64,000 bases of DNA from Nocardioides albertanoniae (GTDB lineage: Bacteria; Actinomycetota; Actinomycetes; Propionibacteriales; Nocardioidaceae), in the NCBI RefSeq assembly GCF_006716315.1, contig NZ_VFOV01000001.1, positions 223,501 to 287,500 of the forward strand, read 5' to 3'. The notes beneath the pieces are model-generated. The model saw nothing but the letters and a program-made list of their open reading frames with translations. It did no database searches and was not told the origin of the DNA. Each line of letters begins with the position of its first letter. Within the stretch, counting starts at the first letter, position 1. A program made the position numbers and the translations under genes. Of this stretch, positions 9,088 through 17,763 are shown one piece after another.

Positions 9088-9699
9088 ATGGCTGGCGACA
9101 CCATCATCACCGTGGTGGGCAACCTCACCGACGACCCGGAGCTTCGCTTCACGCCCTCCGGCGCCGCGGTTGCCAACTTCACCATCGCGTCCACTCCGCG
9201 CAGCTTCAACCGCCAGAGCAACGGCTGGGAAGACGGGGAGACCCTCTTCCTGCGCTGCTCGATCTGGCGCCAGGCCGCGGAGAACGTCGCCGAGTCCCTG
9301 CAGCGGGGCATGCGTGTCGTCGCTCAGGGTCGCCTGAAGTCGAGGTCCTACGAGACGCGTGAGGGCGAGAAGCGCACTGTCTTCGAGCTCGAGTGCGACG
9401 AGATCGGCCCGTCGTTGACGTGGGCTACCGCGAAGGTCACCAAGGCCAGCCGGCAGTCCGGCGGCCAGGGTGGCGGCGGCGGTTACAACCAGGGCGGTGG
9501 CGCTGGTGGCTACAACCAGGGCGGCGGCTACGGCGGTCCCCAGGGTGGTGGCCAGCAGCAGGCTCCGGCCGGCAACGACCCGTGGGCCTCGCCCGCTCCG
9601 CAGCAGCCGGCCAACACCGGCGGCCCGCAGGGCGGCGGCGCTCCTGCCAACGACCCGTGGGCGACCCCGGGCGTCGGCAACGACGAGCCTCCCTTCTGA
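9088..9699 (+). CDS. ssb: Single-stranded DNA-binding protein
   Basis: A 203-residue SSB. An N-terminal OB fold (about residues 1-110, starting [20 protein letters not shown]) is followed by a long Gly/Gln/Pro-rich linker with repeated GGYNQGG units and two NDPWA elements. The protein ends in the acidic-hydrophobic tip DEPPF that docks partner proteins. It coats single-stranded DNA during replication and repair. Placement between rpsF and rpsR is standard. A good RBS (AAGGGAGA, about 9077-9084) precedes the ATG. Confidence 0.96.
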   Translation: MAGDTIITVVGNLTDDPELRFTPSGAAVANFTIASTPRSFNRQSNGWEDGETLFLRCSIWRQAAENVAESLQRGMRVVAQGRLKSRSYETREGEKRTVFELECDEIGPSLTWATAKVTKASRQSGGQGGGGGYNQGGGAGGYNQGGGYGGPQGGGQQQAPAGNDPWASPAPQQPANTGGPQGGGAPANDPWATPGVGNDEPPF

Positions 9700-9793
9700 T
9701 CAACCAGCAATTATCCGAATCCTCAACCATTCCGGCGCTCAACCCGTCTGCCGATCGGCGGCGGGGCCGGGCTTCTAGAAAGGAAGCACCACA

Positions 9794-10030
9794 ATGGCCA
9801 AGGCAGTGATTCGCAAGCCTAAGAAGAAGGTTTGCCAGTTCTGCAAGGAGAAGGCGACCGGCGTCGACTACAAGGACGCCACCCTGCTCCGTAAGTTCAT
9901 CTCCGACCGCGGCAAGATCCGTGCGCGTCGCGTGACCGGCAACTGCGTCCAGCACCAGCGCGACGTGGCCATCGCCGTCAAGAACGCCCGCGAGGTTGCT
10001 CTGCTGCCCTACACCTCCACCGGTCGCTGA
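9794..10030 (+). CDS. rpsR: 30S ribosomal protein S18
   Basis: A 78-residue S18 with the family segment [16 protein letters not shown] and C-terminal [13 protein letters not shown]. The N-terminus keeps the CQFC pair plus the later NC, so it may be a zinc-binding (C+) form. It ends 12 bp before the rplI start. Confidence 0.96.
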   Translation: MAKAVIRKPKKKVCQFCKEKATGVDYKDATLLRKFISDRGKIRARRVTGNCVQHQRDVAIAVKNAREVALLPYTSTGR

Positions 10031-10042
10031 GGAGGATCTGAC

Positions 10043-10495
10043 ATGGCTACCAAGATCATCCTTCAGCAGGAAGTCACCGGGCTCGGCTCGGCCGGCGACA
10101 TCGTCGAGGTCAAGGACGGTTACGCCCGTAACTACCTGATCCCGCGCGGCGACGCCGTCCGTTGGACCCGTGGCGCCGAGGCTCAGGCCGAGGCCAGCAA
10201 GGTCGCCCGTGCGGCTCGTTCGGTTCGCGACGAGGCTCACGCCGCCGAGGTCAAGGGCAAGCTCGAGGCCCACACGGTCAACGTGAAGGTCCGCTCCGGC
10301 AAGGACGGCCGCCTCTACGGCGCCATCACCGCCGCCGACATCGCCTCCGCGGTCACCGAGACCACCGGCGAGTCGATCGACAAGCGCGCCATCGCGCTGG
10401 GCAACCCGATCAAGTCGCTCGGTGCCCACGAGGTCTCCATCAAGCTCCACGACGAGGTGTCTGCCAAGCTGGCCCTCAACGTCGTCCCCGCTTGA
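10043..10495 (+). CDS. rplI: 50S ribosomal protein L9
   Basis: A 150-residue L9 with the N-terminal rRNA-binding domain ([24 protein letters not shown]), a helical connector, and the C-terminal domain (KLYGAIT-like [13 protein letters not shown]). The ATG follows GAGGAGGATCTGAC, giving a strong RBS. It is the last gene of the ribosomal block, and a strong terminator starts 16 bp after its stop. Confidence 0.96.
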   Translation: MATKIILQQEVTGLGSAGDIVEVKDGYARNYLIPRGDAVRWTRGAEAQAEASKVARAARSVRDEAHAAEVKGKLEAHTVNVKVRSGKDGRLYGAITAADIASAVTETTGESIDKRAIALGNPIKSLGAHEVSIKLHDEVSAKLALNVVPA

Positions 10496-10510
10496 TCTAG
10501 GGATTCGCGA

Positions 10511-10550
10511 CAGGCCCGCCTCCTTCGGGAGGCGGGCCTGTTCGGTTTTC
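10511..10550. terminator. Strong terminator after rplI
   Basis: The 13-bp perfect stem CAGGCCCGCCTCC / GGAGGCGGGCCTG (10511-10523, 10528-10540) has a TTCG tetraloop followed by GTTCGGTTTTC. It lies between the stops of rplI and the convergent DinB-family gene, so it may work in both directions. Confidence 0.9.
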
Positions 10551-10558
10551 GCGCCCGG

Positions 10559-11134
10559 TCAGAACCGGTCGGCCAGCGCGTTCAGCTTGGCGACGTACGC
10601 CGGCCAGTCGATCTCCGACGGGATGTTGTCGCCCGACCCGCGCCAGCCGACCGCACCGTCCGCCGCCTCCCGGAGGATGTCGGCCTGGCCGCCGTGGCCG
10701 GCGAGGTCGGCGAAGAGATCCACCAGGATCTGGTGCAGGGTGACCTCCTCGTTCTCCCAGTGCGGCACGTGCCCGATCGCATCCAGCGGAAGCGTGTCGA
10801 TCGTCTCGTTGCCGTGGGCGATGACCCGTCGGTAGAGGTCGATGATCCCCGCGACCGTCTCGTGCTCGGTGGCATACCAGTCGGCCTGCGGGTCGGCCTC
10901 GAGCCGCGCGTCGGAGACCAGCTCCTCCGGGTGAGGGAACGGGCGCCCGAACGTCGCCCCGAGGTAGACCGCCTCGACCCCGGTGACGTGCTTGATGATG
11001 CCGATCAGGTTGGTGCCGGTCGGCGTACGCGGCAGGCGCGCCTCCCGCTCGGAGAGACCGTCGAGCTTGGCGATCAGGGCCTCGCGGCGTTCCTCGATGT
11101 AGTGCAGCAGGGTGCTCTTCGGGTCGGTCGCCAT
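10559..11134 (-). CDS. DinB-family (DUF664) metal-dependent protein
   Basis: A 191-residue four-helix-bundle protein of the DinB/DUF664 type. Family marks are visible: SEREARLPRTPTGTNLIGIIKHV with the conserved histidine, the middle WYATEHETV segment, and HQILVDLFADLAGHGGQADILRE with further histidines. The three histidines probably bind a metal. Some relatives are thiol S-transferases, but the substrate is unknown. The start at 11134 (MATDPKST) is preferred over one 33 nt upstream because it lies at the family N-terminus. Confidence 0.8.
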   Translation of the reverse strand: MATDPKSTLLHYIEERREALIAKLDGLSEREARLPRTPTGTNLIGIIKHVTGVEAVYLGATFGRPFPHPEELVSDARLEADPQADWYATEHETVAGIIDLYRRVIAHGNETIDTLPLDAIGHVPHWENEEVTLHQILVDLFADLAGHGGQADILREAADGAVGWRGSGDNIPSEIDWPAYVAKLNALADRF

Positions 11135-11280
11135 GGGCCGATGATGGAGTGCGGCGAGGTTCGACACAAGTGCACATCTGTTCTCCGGAATCGTCCCGAA
11201 CGATGTTACGTGTCAGTAACCTGATCCACTGCGGGGCACCGGGGCTCCGCCTTGGAAGACCATTCGGGAGGTCGCCTTTC

Positions 11281-11607
11281 ATGATGGTTGAAGACAGTGG
11301 AGCAGCACTGGATCCGCTCGAGAAGATCAAGCCGCATTCCAGATGGGTGCTGGGCGAGACGCTCGAGGTCATGTTGCACAACGGCATCGACCGGCCGGCT
11401 GACGTAGCGGCCCGCCTCGAGCTGCCACCCTCGACAGCGGCCTATCGCGTACGCCTGCTGCGCGAGCTCTTCGGGCAGGATCTCAACGATCCGGGTCCTC
11501 GGCTCGCGATGATGCGGGCGTTGCGTACGGCATTGCCGAGGTGGACGGCGGAGGCGGCCTACGCCAAACGCCGCCGCTCGACGCGAAGTCAAAGCACATG
11601 TTGTTGA
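11281..11607 (+). CDS. Small PucR/CdaR-type helix-turn-helix protein, DNA-binding domain only
   Basis: A 108-residue protein. Residues about 20-80 (LGETLEVMLHNGIDRPADVAARLELPPSTAAYRVRLLRELFG, read in pieces) match the C-terminal HTH of PucR/CdaR regulators: TL..ML, AARLE, STAAYRV..LRELFG and LNDPGPRLAMMRALR. Those regulators normally carry 300-500 residues of sensor domain before this HTH; here it is absent. A GGGAGGT site (11268-11274) supports an intact short gene starting at 11281. It could be a real mini-regulator or a decayed remnant. The secreted-protein gene begins 116 bp downstream on the same strand. Confidence 0.6.
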   Translation: MMVEDSGAALDPLEKIKPHSRWVLGETLEVMLHNGIDRPADVAARLELPPSTAAYRVRLLRELFGQDLNDPGPRLAMMRALRTALPRWTAEAAYAKRRRSTRSQSTCC

Positions 11608-11681
11608 TATGGACGAAATAGCGCGGGACGCTGCCGAGAACCCTCGCGATGAGACGCGCGTCACACCTAGCGTGATCCGCG

Positions 11682-11698
11682 GCCGAGGTTTCTCGGCC
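11682..11698 (+). promoter_or_regulatory. Small leader hairpin before the secreted-protein gene
   Basis: GGCCGAG (11682-11688) pairs with CTCGGCC around a 4-nt loop, ending 12 nt before the AGAGGAGCG ribosome-binding site. A TAGCGT box (about 11669-11674) could be a -10. A role in translation or mRNA stability is only inferred. Confidence 0.35.
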
Positions 11699-11722
11699 TC
11701 CCCACCACCAGAGGAGCGTGTC

Positions 11723-12394
11723 ATGTCAAACATGTCCAAGCTGGCAAGATTCACCGTCGTTCCCGTCGCAGCGGTCGCTGCGCTGGGACTCGCCTCACCA
11801 GCAGCATTCGCAGCCTCCAGCTACAACCTGAGCGCCGGATCGGCGGCGGCCGGGTCGACCGTCGCTCTCAGCGGTCAGGGCACCGGGATCACGTTCAACG
11901 ACGAGACCGCGGGCTCGTCGGTCACCTGCACCGGCAGCTCGATCGCCGGCTCGGCGGTCACGGGCGAAGGACTCAGTGGCACCGGGATCGCGCAGCTGGA
12001 CGGCTCCAGCGTCGCGTTCACCGACTGCACCGGTCCTGTGGGCATCGAGTTCACGGTCACCGGATCGGGCACGTGGTCGCTCGACGCCACCGGTGACACC
12101 GACGCCGGCGGGTCCACCGCGGGCACCATCAGTGGCATCTCCGCCAAGGTCAGCGGCTCGGGCTGCTCCTTCGATGCGACCGGCTCCGTCGGCGGCTCCT
12201 ACACCAACGGCGACTCGTCCGGCACGCTCTCCCTTCCGGGGAGCGAGCCCACGTTGACGCTGTCCAACGTCTCTGGCTTCCTGTGCGGCACGGCAGGAAT
12301 CGCGAACGGTGACAAGGTCTCCTTCGCAGCGACGTACGCGGTCACCGCGGACGACGCGGCCAACAACCCCATCCAGGTCACCAGCAACGCGTGA
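11723..12394 (+). CDS. Secreted protein of unknown function with two cysteine pairs
   Basis: A 223-residue protein with a clear Sec signal peptide (MSNMSKLARFTVVPVAAVA..., cleavage expected near SPAAFA-AS, about residue 31). The mature part is rich in Gly, Ser and Thr with beta-strand-like alternation and has four cysteines (TCTG, DCTG, SGCSF, FLCGT) that could form two disulfides. No catalytic motif was recognised. AGAGGAGCG before the ATG supports the start; a longer upstream reading is not needed. Transcribed alone or with the small HTH gene. Confidence 0.75.
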   Translation: MSNMSKLARFTVVPVAAVAALGLASPAAFAASSYNLSAGSAAAGSTVALSGQGTGITFNDETAGSSVTCTGSSIAGSAVTGEGLSGTGIAQLDGSSVAFTDCTGPVGIEFTVTGSGTWSLDATGDTDAGGSTAGTISGISAKVSGSGCSFDATGSVGGSYTNGDSSGTLSLPGSEPTLTLSNVSGFLCGTAGIANGDKVSFAATYAVTADDAANNPIQVTSNA

Positions 12395-12427
12395 TCTGAG
12401 CGGCCGGTCGCCGGCGTCTGGGTTCGC

Positions 12428-13801
12428 TCAGACGCCGGTGACCAGCCACCGGTCCGAACGAGCCCTGAGCGTGAGCACGACGAACCGTGCTCCCATGAAG
12501 CAGATCGCAAAGGTGACCCAGACCCACACCAGCCCGCCGCCGAGGGCGACGGCCAGCGCGACCAGGGGTGCGTAGGCGACCAGCGTCCAGATCCCGCCCC
12601 AGGCGAGATAGCGCCCGTCGCCCGCGCCGATGAGCACGCCGTCGAGCACGAAGACCACGCCCGCGATCGGCTGGGCGGCCGCGGCGACGACGACCACCGG
12701 CACGAGCAGCTCTCGCACCGCTCGATCCTCGGTGAAGAGCGCGCCGAGCACGGGCGAAGAAGCTGCCAGGACCACTCCGGCCACGACCCCGATCACCACG
12801 CCCCACCACACCATCCGGGCAGTGATCGCGCGGGTCTCGGAGGTGTCGCCCGCACCGAGCGAGCGCCCCGTCAGCGCCTGCGCCGCGATCGCGATCGCAT
12901 CGAGCACGAACGCCAGGAAGGTCCACAGCGTGAAGGCGATCTGGTGGGTCGCCAGGCCGACGGCCTGGTCGCCGGTGGCCAGATGGGTGACGGCGTACGT
13001 CGTCACCAGGAGCGCCACCCGCAGCGTCAGCGTGCGGACGACGAGAGCGACGCCGGCCCGAGCGGCCGAGCGGATCCCGGGCAGGTCGGGGCGCAGCGGC
13101 GCTCCCTCCCTGCGGGCCGCCCGCACGACGACGTACGTCAGCAGGCCGGCGGCGAGCAGCTGGGCGATCACCGAACCGATCGCCGAGCCGGCGATCCCGA
13201 GCCCCGCGCCGTAGACCAGCGCCAGATTGAGCACGATGTTGAGCAGGTTGCCCACGACCGCGGCGACGAGCGGGGTGCGGGTGTCCTGCAGGCCGCGGAG
13301 CACGCCGGTGGTCGCGAGCATCACCAGCAGCGGGGTGACACCGACGACGGCGATCCGTAGGTAGGTGGTCGCGGTGCCGGCCACCTCGTCGCCGGCGCCG
13401 ACGGCTCGGCTGAGCGGCTCGGCGAGGACCATCACCGGGATCGTGACGACGACCCCGATGATGACCGCCAGCCAGATGCCGTCGATCCCCTGCCGGAGCG
13501 CGCCGGCGGTGTCACCTGCGCCGATGCGGCGCGCGACCGATGCTGTGGTGCCGTACGCGAGGAAGACGCAGAGCCCGACGATCGTCTGGAGGACGACCCC
13601 GGCGACACCGAGACCGGCGAGCTCGCGCGTGCCGAGATGGCCGACGATCGCGGAGTCGGCGAGCAGGAACAGCGGCTCGGCGACCAGCGCCAGGAATGCC
13701 GGGATCGCGAGTCGCCAGATCTCCTTGTCGAGTCCGCGACGGTCGGTCTTCGAGAGGGTCTTCGCGTCGGTCGGGCTCGTCACGGTCTCAAGGTTAAGCA
13801 T
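12428..13801 (-). CDS. MATE-family efflux transporter (DinF-like)
   Basis: A 457-residue membrane protein with 12 predicted helices in two similar halves, each starting with the MATE pattern (LAIPAFLALVAEPLFLLADSAIVGHLG; second half IAIAAQALTGRSLGAGD). The family couples export of cationic drugs or metabolites to Na+ or H+. DinF-type members start exactly this way. The substrate is unknown. It is divergent from dnaB and convergent with the secreted-protein gene. Confidence 0.9.
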   Translation of the reverse strand: MLNLETVTSPTDAKTLSKTDRRGLDKEIWRLAIPAFLALVAEPLFLLADSAIVGHLGTRELAGLGVAGVVLQTIVGLCVFLAYGTTASVARRIGAGDTAGALRQGIDGIWLAVIIGVVVTIPVMVLAEPLSRAVGAGDEVAGTATTYLRIAVVGVTPLLVMLATTGVLRGLQDTRTPLVAAVVGNLLNIVLNLALVYGAGLGIAGSAIGSVIAQLLAAGLLTYVVVRAARREGAPLRPDLPGIRSAARAGVALVVRTLTLRVALLVTTYAVTHLATGDQAVGLATHQIAFTLWTFLAFVLDAIAIAAQALTGRSLGAGDTSETRAITARMVWWGVVIGVVAGVVLAASSPVLGALFTEDRAVRELLVPVVVVAAAAQPIAGVVFVLDGVLIGAGDGRYLAWGGIWTLVAYAPLVALAVALGGGLVWVWVTFAICFMGARFVVLTLRARSDRWLVTGV

Positions 13802-13872
13802 CGTCGAGCCATGAGGTGGAAGGCGATGCCTGCGAGGAAGGATCCTGGGTCATCCATACCAGGTGGAAAACC

Positions 13873-14122
13873 TGTGGAAAACGTCGCTGCGCCGCTATGT
13901 CGACAAAACGCCCGGTGGATGACTGCCATCTCGGCGAGGAACCTGAAAGGTCAACGAAATTTCTTTCGTCCACACCCTCGTGACTACGAAATCGCAGTTC
14001 AGGCACCCATTTTACGATGTCCTCCAACAGTTATGCACAGCCATCTCCCCAGGCTGTTCACAATGACTGGGGTTTCGTCCACCGCTATCCACCAGTTATC
14101 CCCAGGGCCTGTGGATAACTGG
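13873..14122. promoter_or_regulatory. Cluster of DnaA-box-like sites upstream of dnaB
   Basis: This 474-bp gap has no convincing gene but contains several 9-mers close to TTATCCACA. TGTGGATAA (14110-14118) is a perfect box on the minus strand. TTATCCCCA (14096-14104), TTATGCACA (14031-14039) and TGTGGAAAA (13873-13881) each differ at one position. TCGTCCACA (13966-13974) is one off the TTGTCCACA form. The first two lie in an inverted repeat spanning 14092-14122. It may control dnaB or titrate DnaA; dnaA and dnaN are not in the window, so it is not called oriC. Confidence 0.55.
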
Positions 14123-14275
14123 CTGTCGTCGATGCGGTGGCCGACGTAGGGTCGCGGAGACTTGAGGAGTCGCCGAGGGCAGCCCAGGGCTGGTCACGGC
14201 GAAACTGTCGGTGCTCTTCCGTACCGTGAGCAGCGACCCGGATCGATGATCCGCAGACACAGAGGGGGCATGGGA

Positions 14276-15706
14276 GTGAGCGTCAGCGAGACCGGCTCGA
14301 TGAACGGTCCGAGCGACTTCCCGGAGCCGCCGTTCGAGGAGTGGGGCGACGGCCCGGCCCCCTACGAGCCCGGCAGCGCTCCCCGCGCGACGAACGACCG
14401 TACGCCGCCGCAGGACATGGCGGCCGAGCAGGCCGTCCTCGGCTCGATGCTGATCTCGAAGGACGCCATCGCCGACGTCTCCGAGACCCTGCGCGGCGCG
14501 GACTTCTACCGCCCGATGCACGAGACGATCTACGACGCGATCATCGATCTCTACGGTCGTGGCGAGCCCGCCGACATGGTCACCGTCGCCGACGAGCTGC
14601 GCCGCAAGGCCGAGCTCGAACGCATCGGTGGCGCGCCCTATCTGCACACGCTCGCCTCCAACGTGCCGATCGCCGCCAACGCGGGCTACTACGGCGAGAT
14701 CGTGCGCGAGAAGTCGGTGCTCCGCCGCCTGGTCGAGGCCGGCACCAAGATCGTGCAGATCGGCTACGCCGGTGAGGGCGAGGTCGACAACATCGTCGAC
14801 GAGGCCCAGGCCGAGGTCTTCAAGCTCACCGACAAGCGCTCGGGTGAGGACTACTCGCCGCTGGCCGACATCATGGACGGCGTCCTCGACGAGATCGAGG
14901 CGATCTCCAACCGTGAGGCCGGCCTCTACGGCGTACCCACCGGGTTCGCCGACTTCGACGAGCTCACCAACGGTTTCCACTCCGGCCAGATGATCATCGT
15001 CGCGGCCCGTCCCGCGATGGGTAAGTCGACGCTGGCGCTCGACTTCTGCCGCGCGGCGTCGATCCACAACAACCTGAGCAGCGTCTTCTTCAGCCTGGAG
15101 ATGAGCCGCTCCGAGATCACCATGCGTCTCCTCTCGGCCGAGGCGAAGGTGCCGCTCAACCACATCCGCAACGGCAACATGTCCGACGACGACTGGAACA
15201 AGCTCGCCCGCAAGATGGGTGAGGTCTCCAGCGCGCCGATGTTCATCGACGACAGCCCCAACATGACGATGATGGAGATCCGCTCCAAGGCCCGTCGGCT
15301 CAAGCAGCGCCACGACCTCAAGCTCATCGTCATCGACTACCTCCAGCTGATGAGCTCCGGCAAGAAGGTCGAGTCCCGCCAGCTCGAGGTCTCCGAGTTC
15401 TCCCGCCAGATCAAGCTGCTGGCCAAGGAGCTCGAGGTGCCGATCATCGCGCTCTCCCAGCTCAACCGTGGCTCCGAGCAGCGCTCCGACAAGCGCCCGA
15501 TGGTCTCCGACCTTCGTGAGTCCGGTTCGCTCGAGCAGGACGCCGACATGGTCGTGCTCCTCCACCGCGACGACGTCTACGAGAAGGAGTCGACCCGCCC
15601 CGGCGAGGCCGACGTGATCATCGCCAAGCACCGCAACGGCCCCACCCGCGACCTCGTCGTCGCCTTCCAGGGCCACTACAGCCGCTTCGTCGACATGGCC
15701 CACTGA
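14276..15706 (+). CDS. dnaB: Replicative DNA helicase DnaB
   Basis: A 476-residue hexameric helicase that unwinds DNA at the replication fork. The N-terminal domain (PPQDMAAEQAVLGSML) precedes the RecA-like motor with Walker A ARPAMGKST (about residues 243-251), the SLEMS motif, LIVIDYLQLM as Walker B, and SQLNRG. No intein interrupts it, unlike several actinobacterial homologues. The GTG at 14276 has GAGGGGG at a good distance (7 nt); the ATG at 14270 lies too close to it. Upstream DnaA-like sites suggest replication-linked control. Confidence 0.96.
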   Translation: MSVSETGSMNGPSDFPEPPFEEWGDGPAPYEPGSAPRATNDRTPPQDMAAEQAVLGSMLISKDAIADVSETLRGADFYRPMHETIYDAIIDLYGRGEPADMVTVADELRRKAELERIGGAPYLHTLASNVPIAANAGYYGEIVREKSVLRRLVEAGTKIVQIGYAGEGEVDNIVDEAQAEVFKLTDKRSGEDYSPLADIMDGVLDEIEAISNREAGLYGVPTGFADFDELTNGFHSGQMIIVAARPAMGKSTLALDFCRAASIHNNLSSVFFSLEMSRSEITMRLLSAEAKVPLNHIRNGNMSDDDWNKLARKMGEVSSAPMFIDDSPNMTMMEIRSKARRLKQRHDLKLIVIDYLQLMSSGKKVESRQLEVSEFSRQIKLLAKELEVPIIALSQLNRGSEQRSDKRPMVSDLRESGSLEQDADMVVLLHRDDVYEKESTRPGEADVIIAKHRNGPTRDLVVAFQGHYSRFVDMAH

Positions 15707-15815
15707 CGGCACTGCGGTGACGGCGGCGACGACCCAGGTCTTTGGTCGTTCCCTCGTAGCGGGATCGTCGAGACGAACCCAAGGGACCGACGGACGTACG
15801 CTTCGTCGTTCCTGA

Positions 15816-16493
15816 TCAGCCGAGAGGCCTGAAGACCATATCCTCACGGACCTCGAACCCGAGGTCGTCGAGCATGTCGGCGAGCACCGCGACCACCTGC
15901 CGGGTGAGCCGGTCGATGAGCTGGACCCGGGTCTCGTCGTGGTGGTCGAGCCACCAGATGATGCTCGCGTCGACCATGCCCATGAGGCCGGCGAGGATGC
16001 CGTCGGAGGGTGTGCCGCTCACCTCGGAGGCTCGGAGGTAGGAACCCATCGCGTCGACGAGCTCGTCGAGGAATCGGGTTCGTCCCATCCGCGCGCGGTG
16101 CAGGGCCTTGGTCTGCTGCTGGGCCGCGACGAACCGGTAGAGGTTGGGGTGCTCGTCGGCCCAGGCGACGCACGGCTCGATGACGCCACCGACGACCTCG
16201 CGCGGGGTCCCGGCGCGGGTGAGATGAGGGCGTACGCGTCGGATCAGCTCGGTGGACGCGAACCTGACGACCTCGGCGTCGAGCTGCTCCTTGCCGGCGA
16301 AGTGGCGGTAGACGTTCGGGCGGGGGAGCCCCGCGCGCTCGGCGACCTGCGCCATCCCGACGTTCGGTCCGAGCTCCTCGATCGTGGCCACGGCCGCCTC
16401 GACGACCTGGGCGCGCCGCGCGTCGTTGTCGAGCGCCTCCTTCGCCGAGCGGCGCCGCACGGTGGAATCCACCCACTTCACCACGTCAACCAC
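15816..16493 (-). CDS. TetR-family transcriptional regulator of the adjacent oxidative operon
   Basis: A 225-residue TetR protein. The N-terminal HTH is typical (QVVEAAVATIEELGPNVGMAQVAERAGLPRPNVYRHFAGKEQLDAEVV), followed by a helical ligand-binding domain. The gene diverges from the acyl-CoA dehydrogenase operon with 99 bp between the starts, and two TACAC..GTGTA-like sites lie in that gap. It is probably a repressor of the operon and itself, responding to an acyl-CoA or oxygenated substrate; the ligand is unknown. The GTG start at 16493 is the longest choice; a GTG a few codons in is also possible. Confidence 0.85.
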   Translation of the reverse strand: MVDVVKWVDSTVRRRSAKEALDNDARRAQVVEAAVATIEELGPNVGMAQVAERAGLPRPNVYRHFAGKEQLDAEVVRFASTELIRRVRPHLTRAGTPREVVGGVIEPCVAWADEHPNLYRFVAAQQQTKALHRARMGRTRFLDELVDAMGSYLRASEVSGTPSDGILAGLMGMVDASIIWWLDHHDETRVQLIDRLTRQVVAVLADMLDDLGFEVREDMVFRPLG

Positions 16494-16519
16494 GAAGCCA
16501 CCTTAGCGAAATTACTGGC

Positions 16520-16573
16520 TACACCTTGTATCCAAGAGATAAGTGAGACACGATGTCCGCGATACACCGTGTA
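16520..16573. promoter_or_regulatory. Paired candidate TetR operators
   Basis: TACACCGTGTA (16563-16573) is a perfect palindrome. TACACCTTGTA (16520-16530) matches it at all but one position. They are 43 bp apart in the divergent promoter between the TetR gene and the acyl-CoA dehydrogenase gene. Confidence 0.6.
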
Positions 16574-16592
16574 CCCAACCGAAAGGCCACGC

Positions 16593-17750
16593 ATGTCCCG
16601 CCGCTCGCCCTGGATGGATCAGGACCTCGACGACCTTCGCGACCTTGCCCGGACCTTCTTCGAGAAGGAGGTCAAGCCCAACATCGACACCTACATCGCC
16701 GACAAGCACGTCGACCGTGACCTGTGGCGCAAGGCCGGTGAGCTGGGCCTGCTGTGCCTCTCGATCCCCGAGGCGTACGGCGGTGGCGGCGGCACCTTCG
16801 CCCACGAGGCGGTGCTGATCGAGGAGCAGGCCCGGGTCGGCGACACCGCCTTCGGTGCCTCGCTGCACAGCGGGATCGTCGCCCACTACCTGCTGGCGTA
16901 CGGCACCGAGGACCAGAAGAACGAGTGGCTGCCGAAGCTGGCCTCCGGTGAGGTGGTCTCAGCTATCGCGATGACCGAGCCCGGCACCGGCTCCGACCTG
17001 CAGGGCATCCGCACCAAGGCGATCAAGGACGGCGACGACTACGTCATCAACGGCGCCAAGACGTTCATCACCAACGGTCTCCTGGCCGACATGGTGCTGG
17101 TCGCGGTCAAGACCAACCCCGAGGAGGCCGCTGCCGGGATCTCCCTGGTCATCGTCCCGACCGACACCGAGGGCTTCCGCCGCGGCCGGGTACTCGACAA
17201 GATCGGCATGAAGGGGCAGGACACCTGTGAGCTCTTCTTCGACGACGTACGCGTCCCGGCCACGAACCTGCTCGGCGACAAGGAGGGCGACGGGTTCGTC
17301 CAGCTGATGATGCAGCTGCCGCAGGAGCGGCTGATCGTGGCCGTCGGCAGCGTGGCCGCGATGGAGTTCTGCTTCGAGGAGACGATGCGGTACGTCAACG
17401 AGCGCACCGCGTTCGGCCGGCCGGTCTTCGGCTTCCAGAACACCAAGTTCGAGATGGCCGAGATCGCGACCGAGGCGCGGGTGGCGCGCTCCTTCATCGA
17501 CGAGTGCGTCGAGCTGCACGTCAAGGGCGAGCTGGACATCCCGACCGCGGCGATGGCCAAGTACTGGAGCTCGGAGCGAGCCGGAATCGTCGTCGACAAG
17601 TGTCTCCAGCTCTTCGGCGGCTACGGCTTCATGGAGGAATACCCGATCGCTCGGGCCTTCACCGACCTCCGCGTCCAGCGCATCTACGCCGGCACCAGCG
17701 AGATCATGAAGGAGATCATCAGCCGATCCCTTCCGGTCCCCACCCGTTGA
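16593..17750 (+). CDS. Acyl-CoA dehydrogenase
   Basis: A 385-residue FAD-dependent acyl-CoA dehydrogenase, which puts a trans-2,3 double bond into an acyl-CoA. Family signatures are present: IAMTEPGTGSDLQGIRT (FAD/substrate binding), FITNG, the C-terminal QLFGGYGFMEEYPIAR and RIYAGTSEIMKEII. The catalytic-base glutamate of the usual position lies in the EEYP/YAGTSE region. The start at 16593 (MSRRSPWMDQD) follows GAAAGG. First gene of a four-gene operon; the diiron oxygenase gene starts 13 bp after its stop. Chain specificity cannot be told. Confidence 0.93.
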   Translation: MSRRSPWMDQDLDDLRDLARTFFEKEVKPNIDTYIADKHVDRDLWRKAGELGLLCLSIPEAYGGGGGTFAHEAVLIEEQARVGDTAFGASLHSGIVAHYLLAYGTEDQKNEWLPKLASGEVVSAIAMTEPGTGSDLQGIRTKAIKDGDDYVINGAKTFITNGLLADMVLVAVKTNPEEAAAGISLVIVPTDTEGFRRGRVLDKIGMKGQDTCELFFDDVRVPATNLLGDKEGDGFVQLMMQLPQERLIVAVGSVAAMEFCFEETMRYVNERTAFGRPVFGFQNTKFEMAEIATEARVARSFIDECVELHVKGELDIPTAAMAKYWSSERAGIVVDKCLQLFGGYGFMEEYPIARAFTDLRVQRIYAGTSEIMKEIISRSLPVPTR

Positions 17751-17763
17751 GAAGGAGATCGAG

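Noticed and set aside
13802..14275. Chromosome origin oriC
   Set aside because: Several DnaA-like boxes are present, but dnaA and dnaN are absent and no AT-rich unwinding region is seen. Called a DnaA-box cluster instead.
14276..15706. Intein in dnaB
   Set aside because: The protein is contiguous through Walker A and the other motifs, with normal length of 476 residues.
14096..15847. A 583-residue leftward frame covering dnaB
   Set aside because: It is antisense to dnaB, which has all helicase motifs and normal codon bias.
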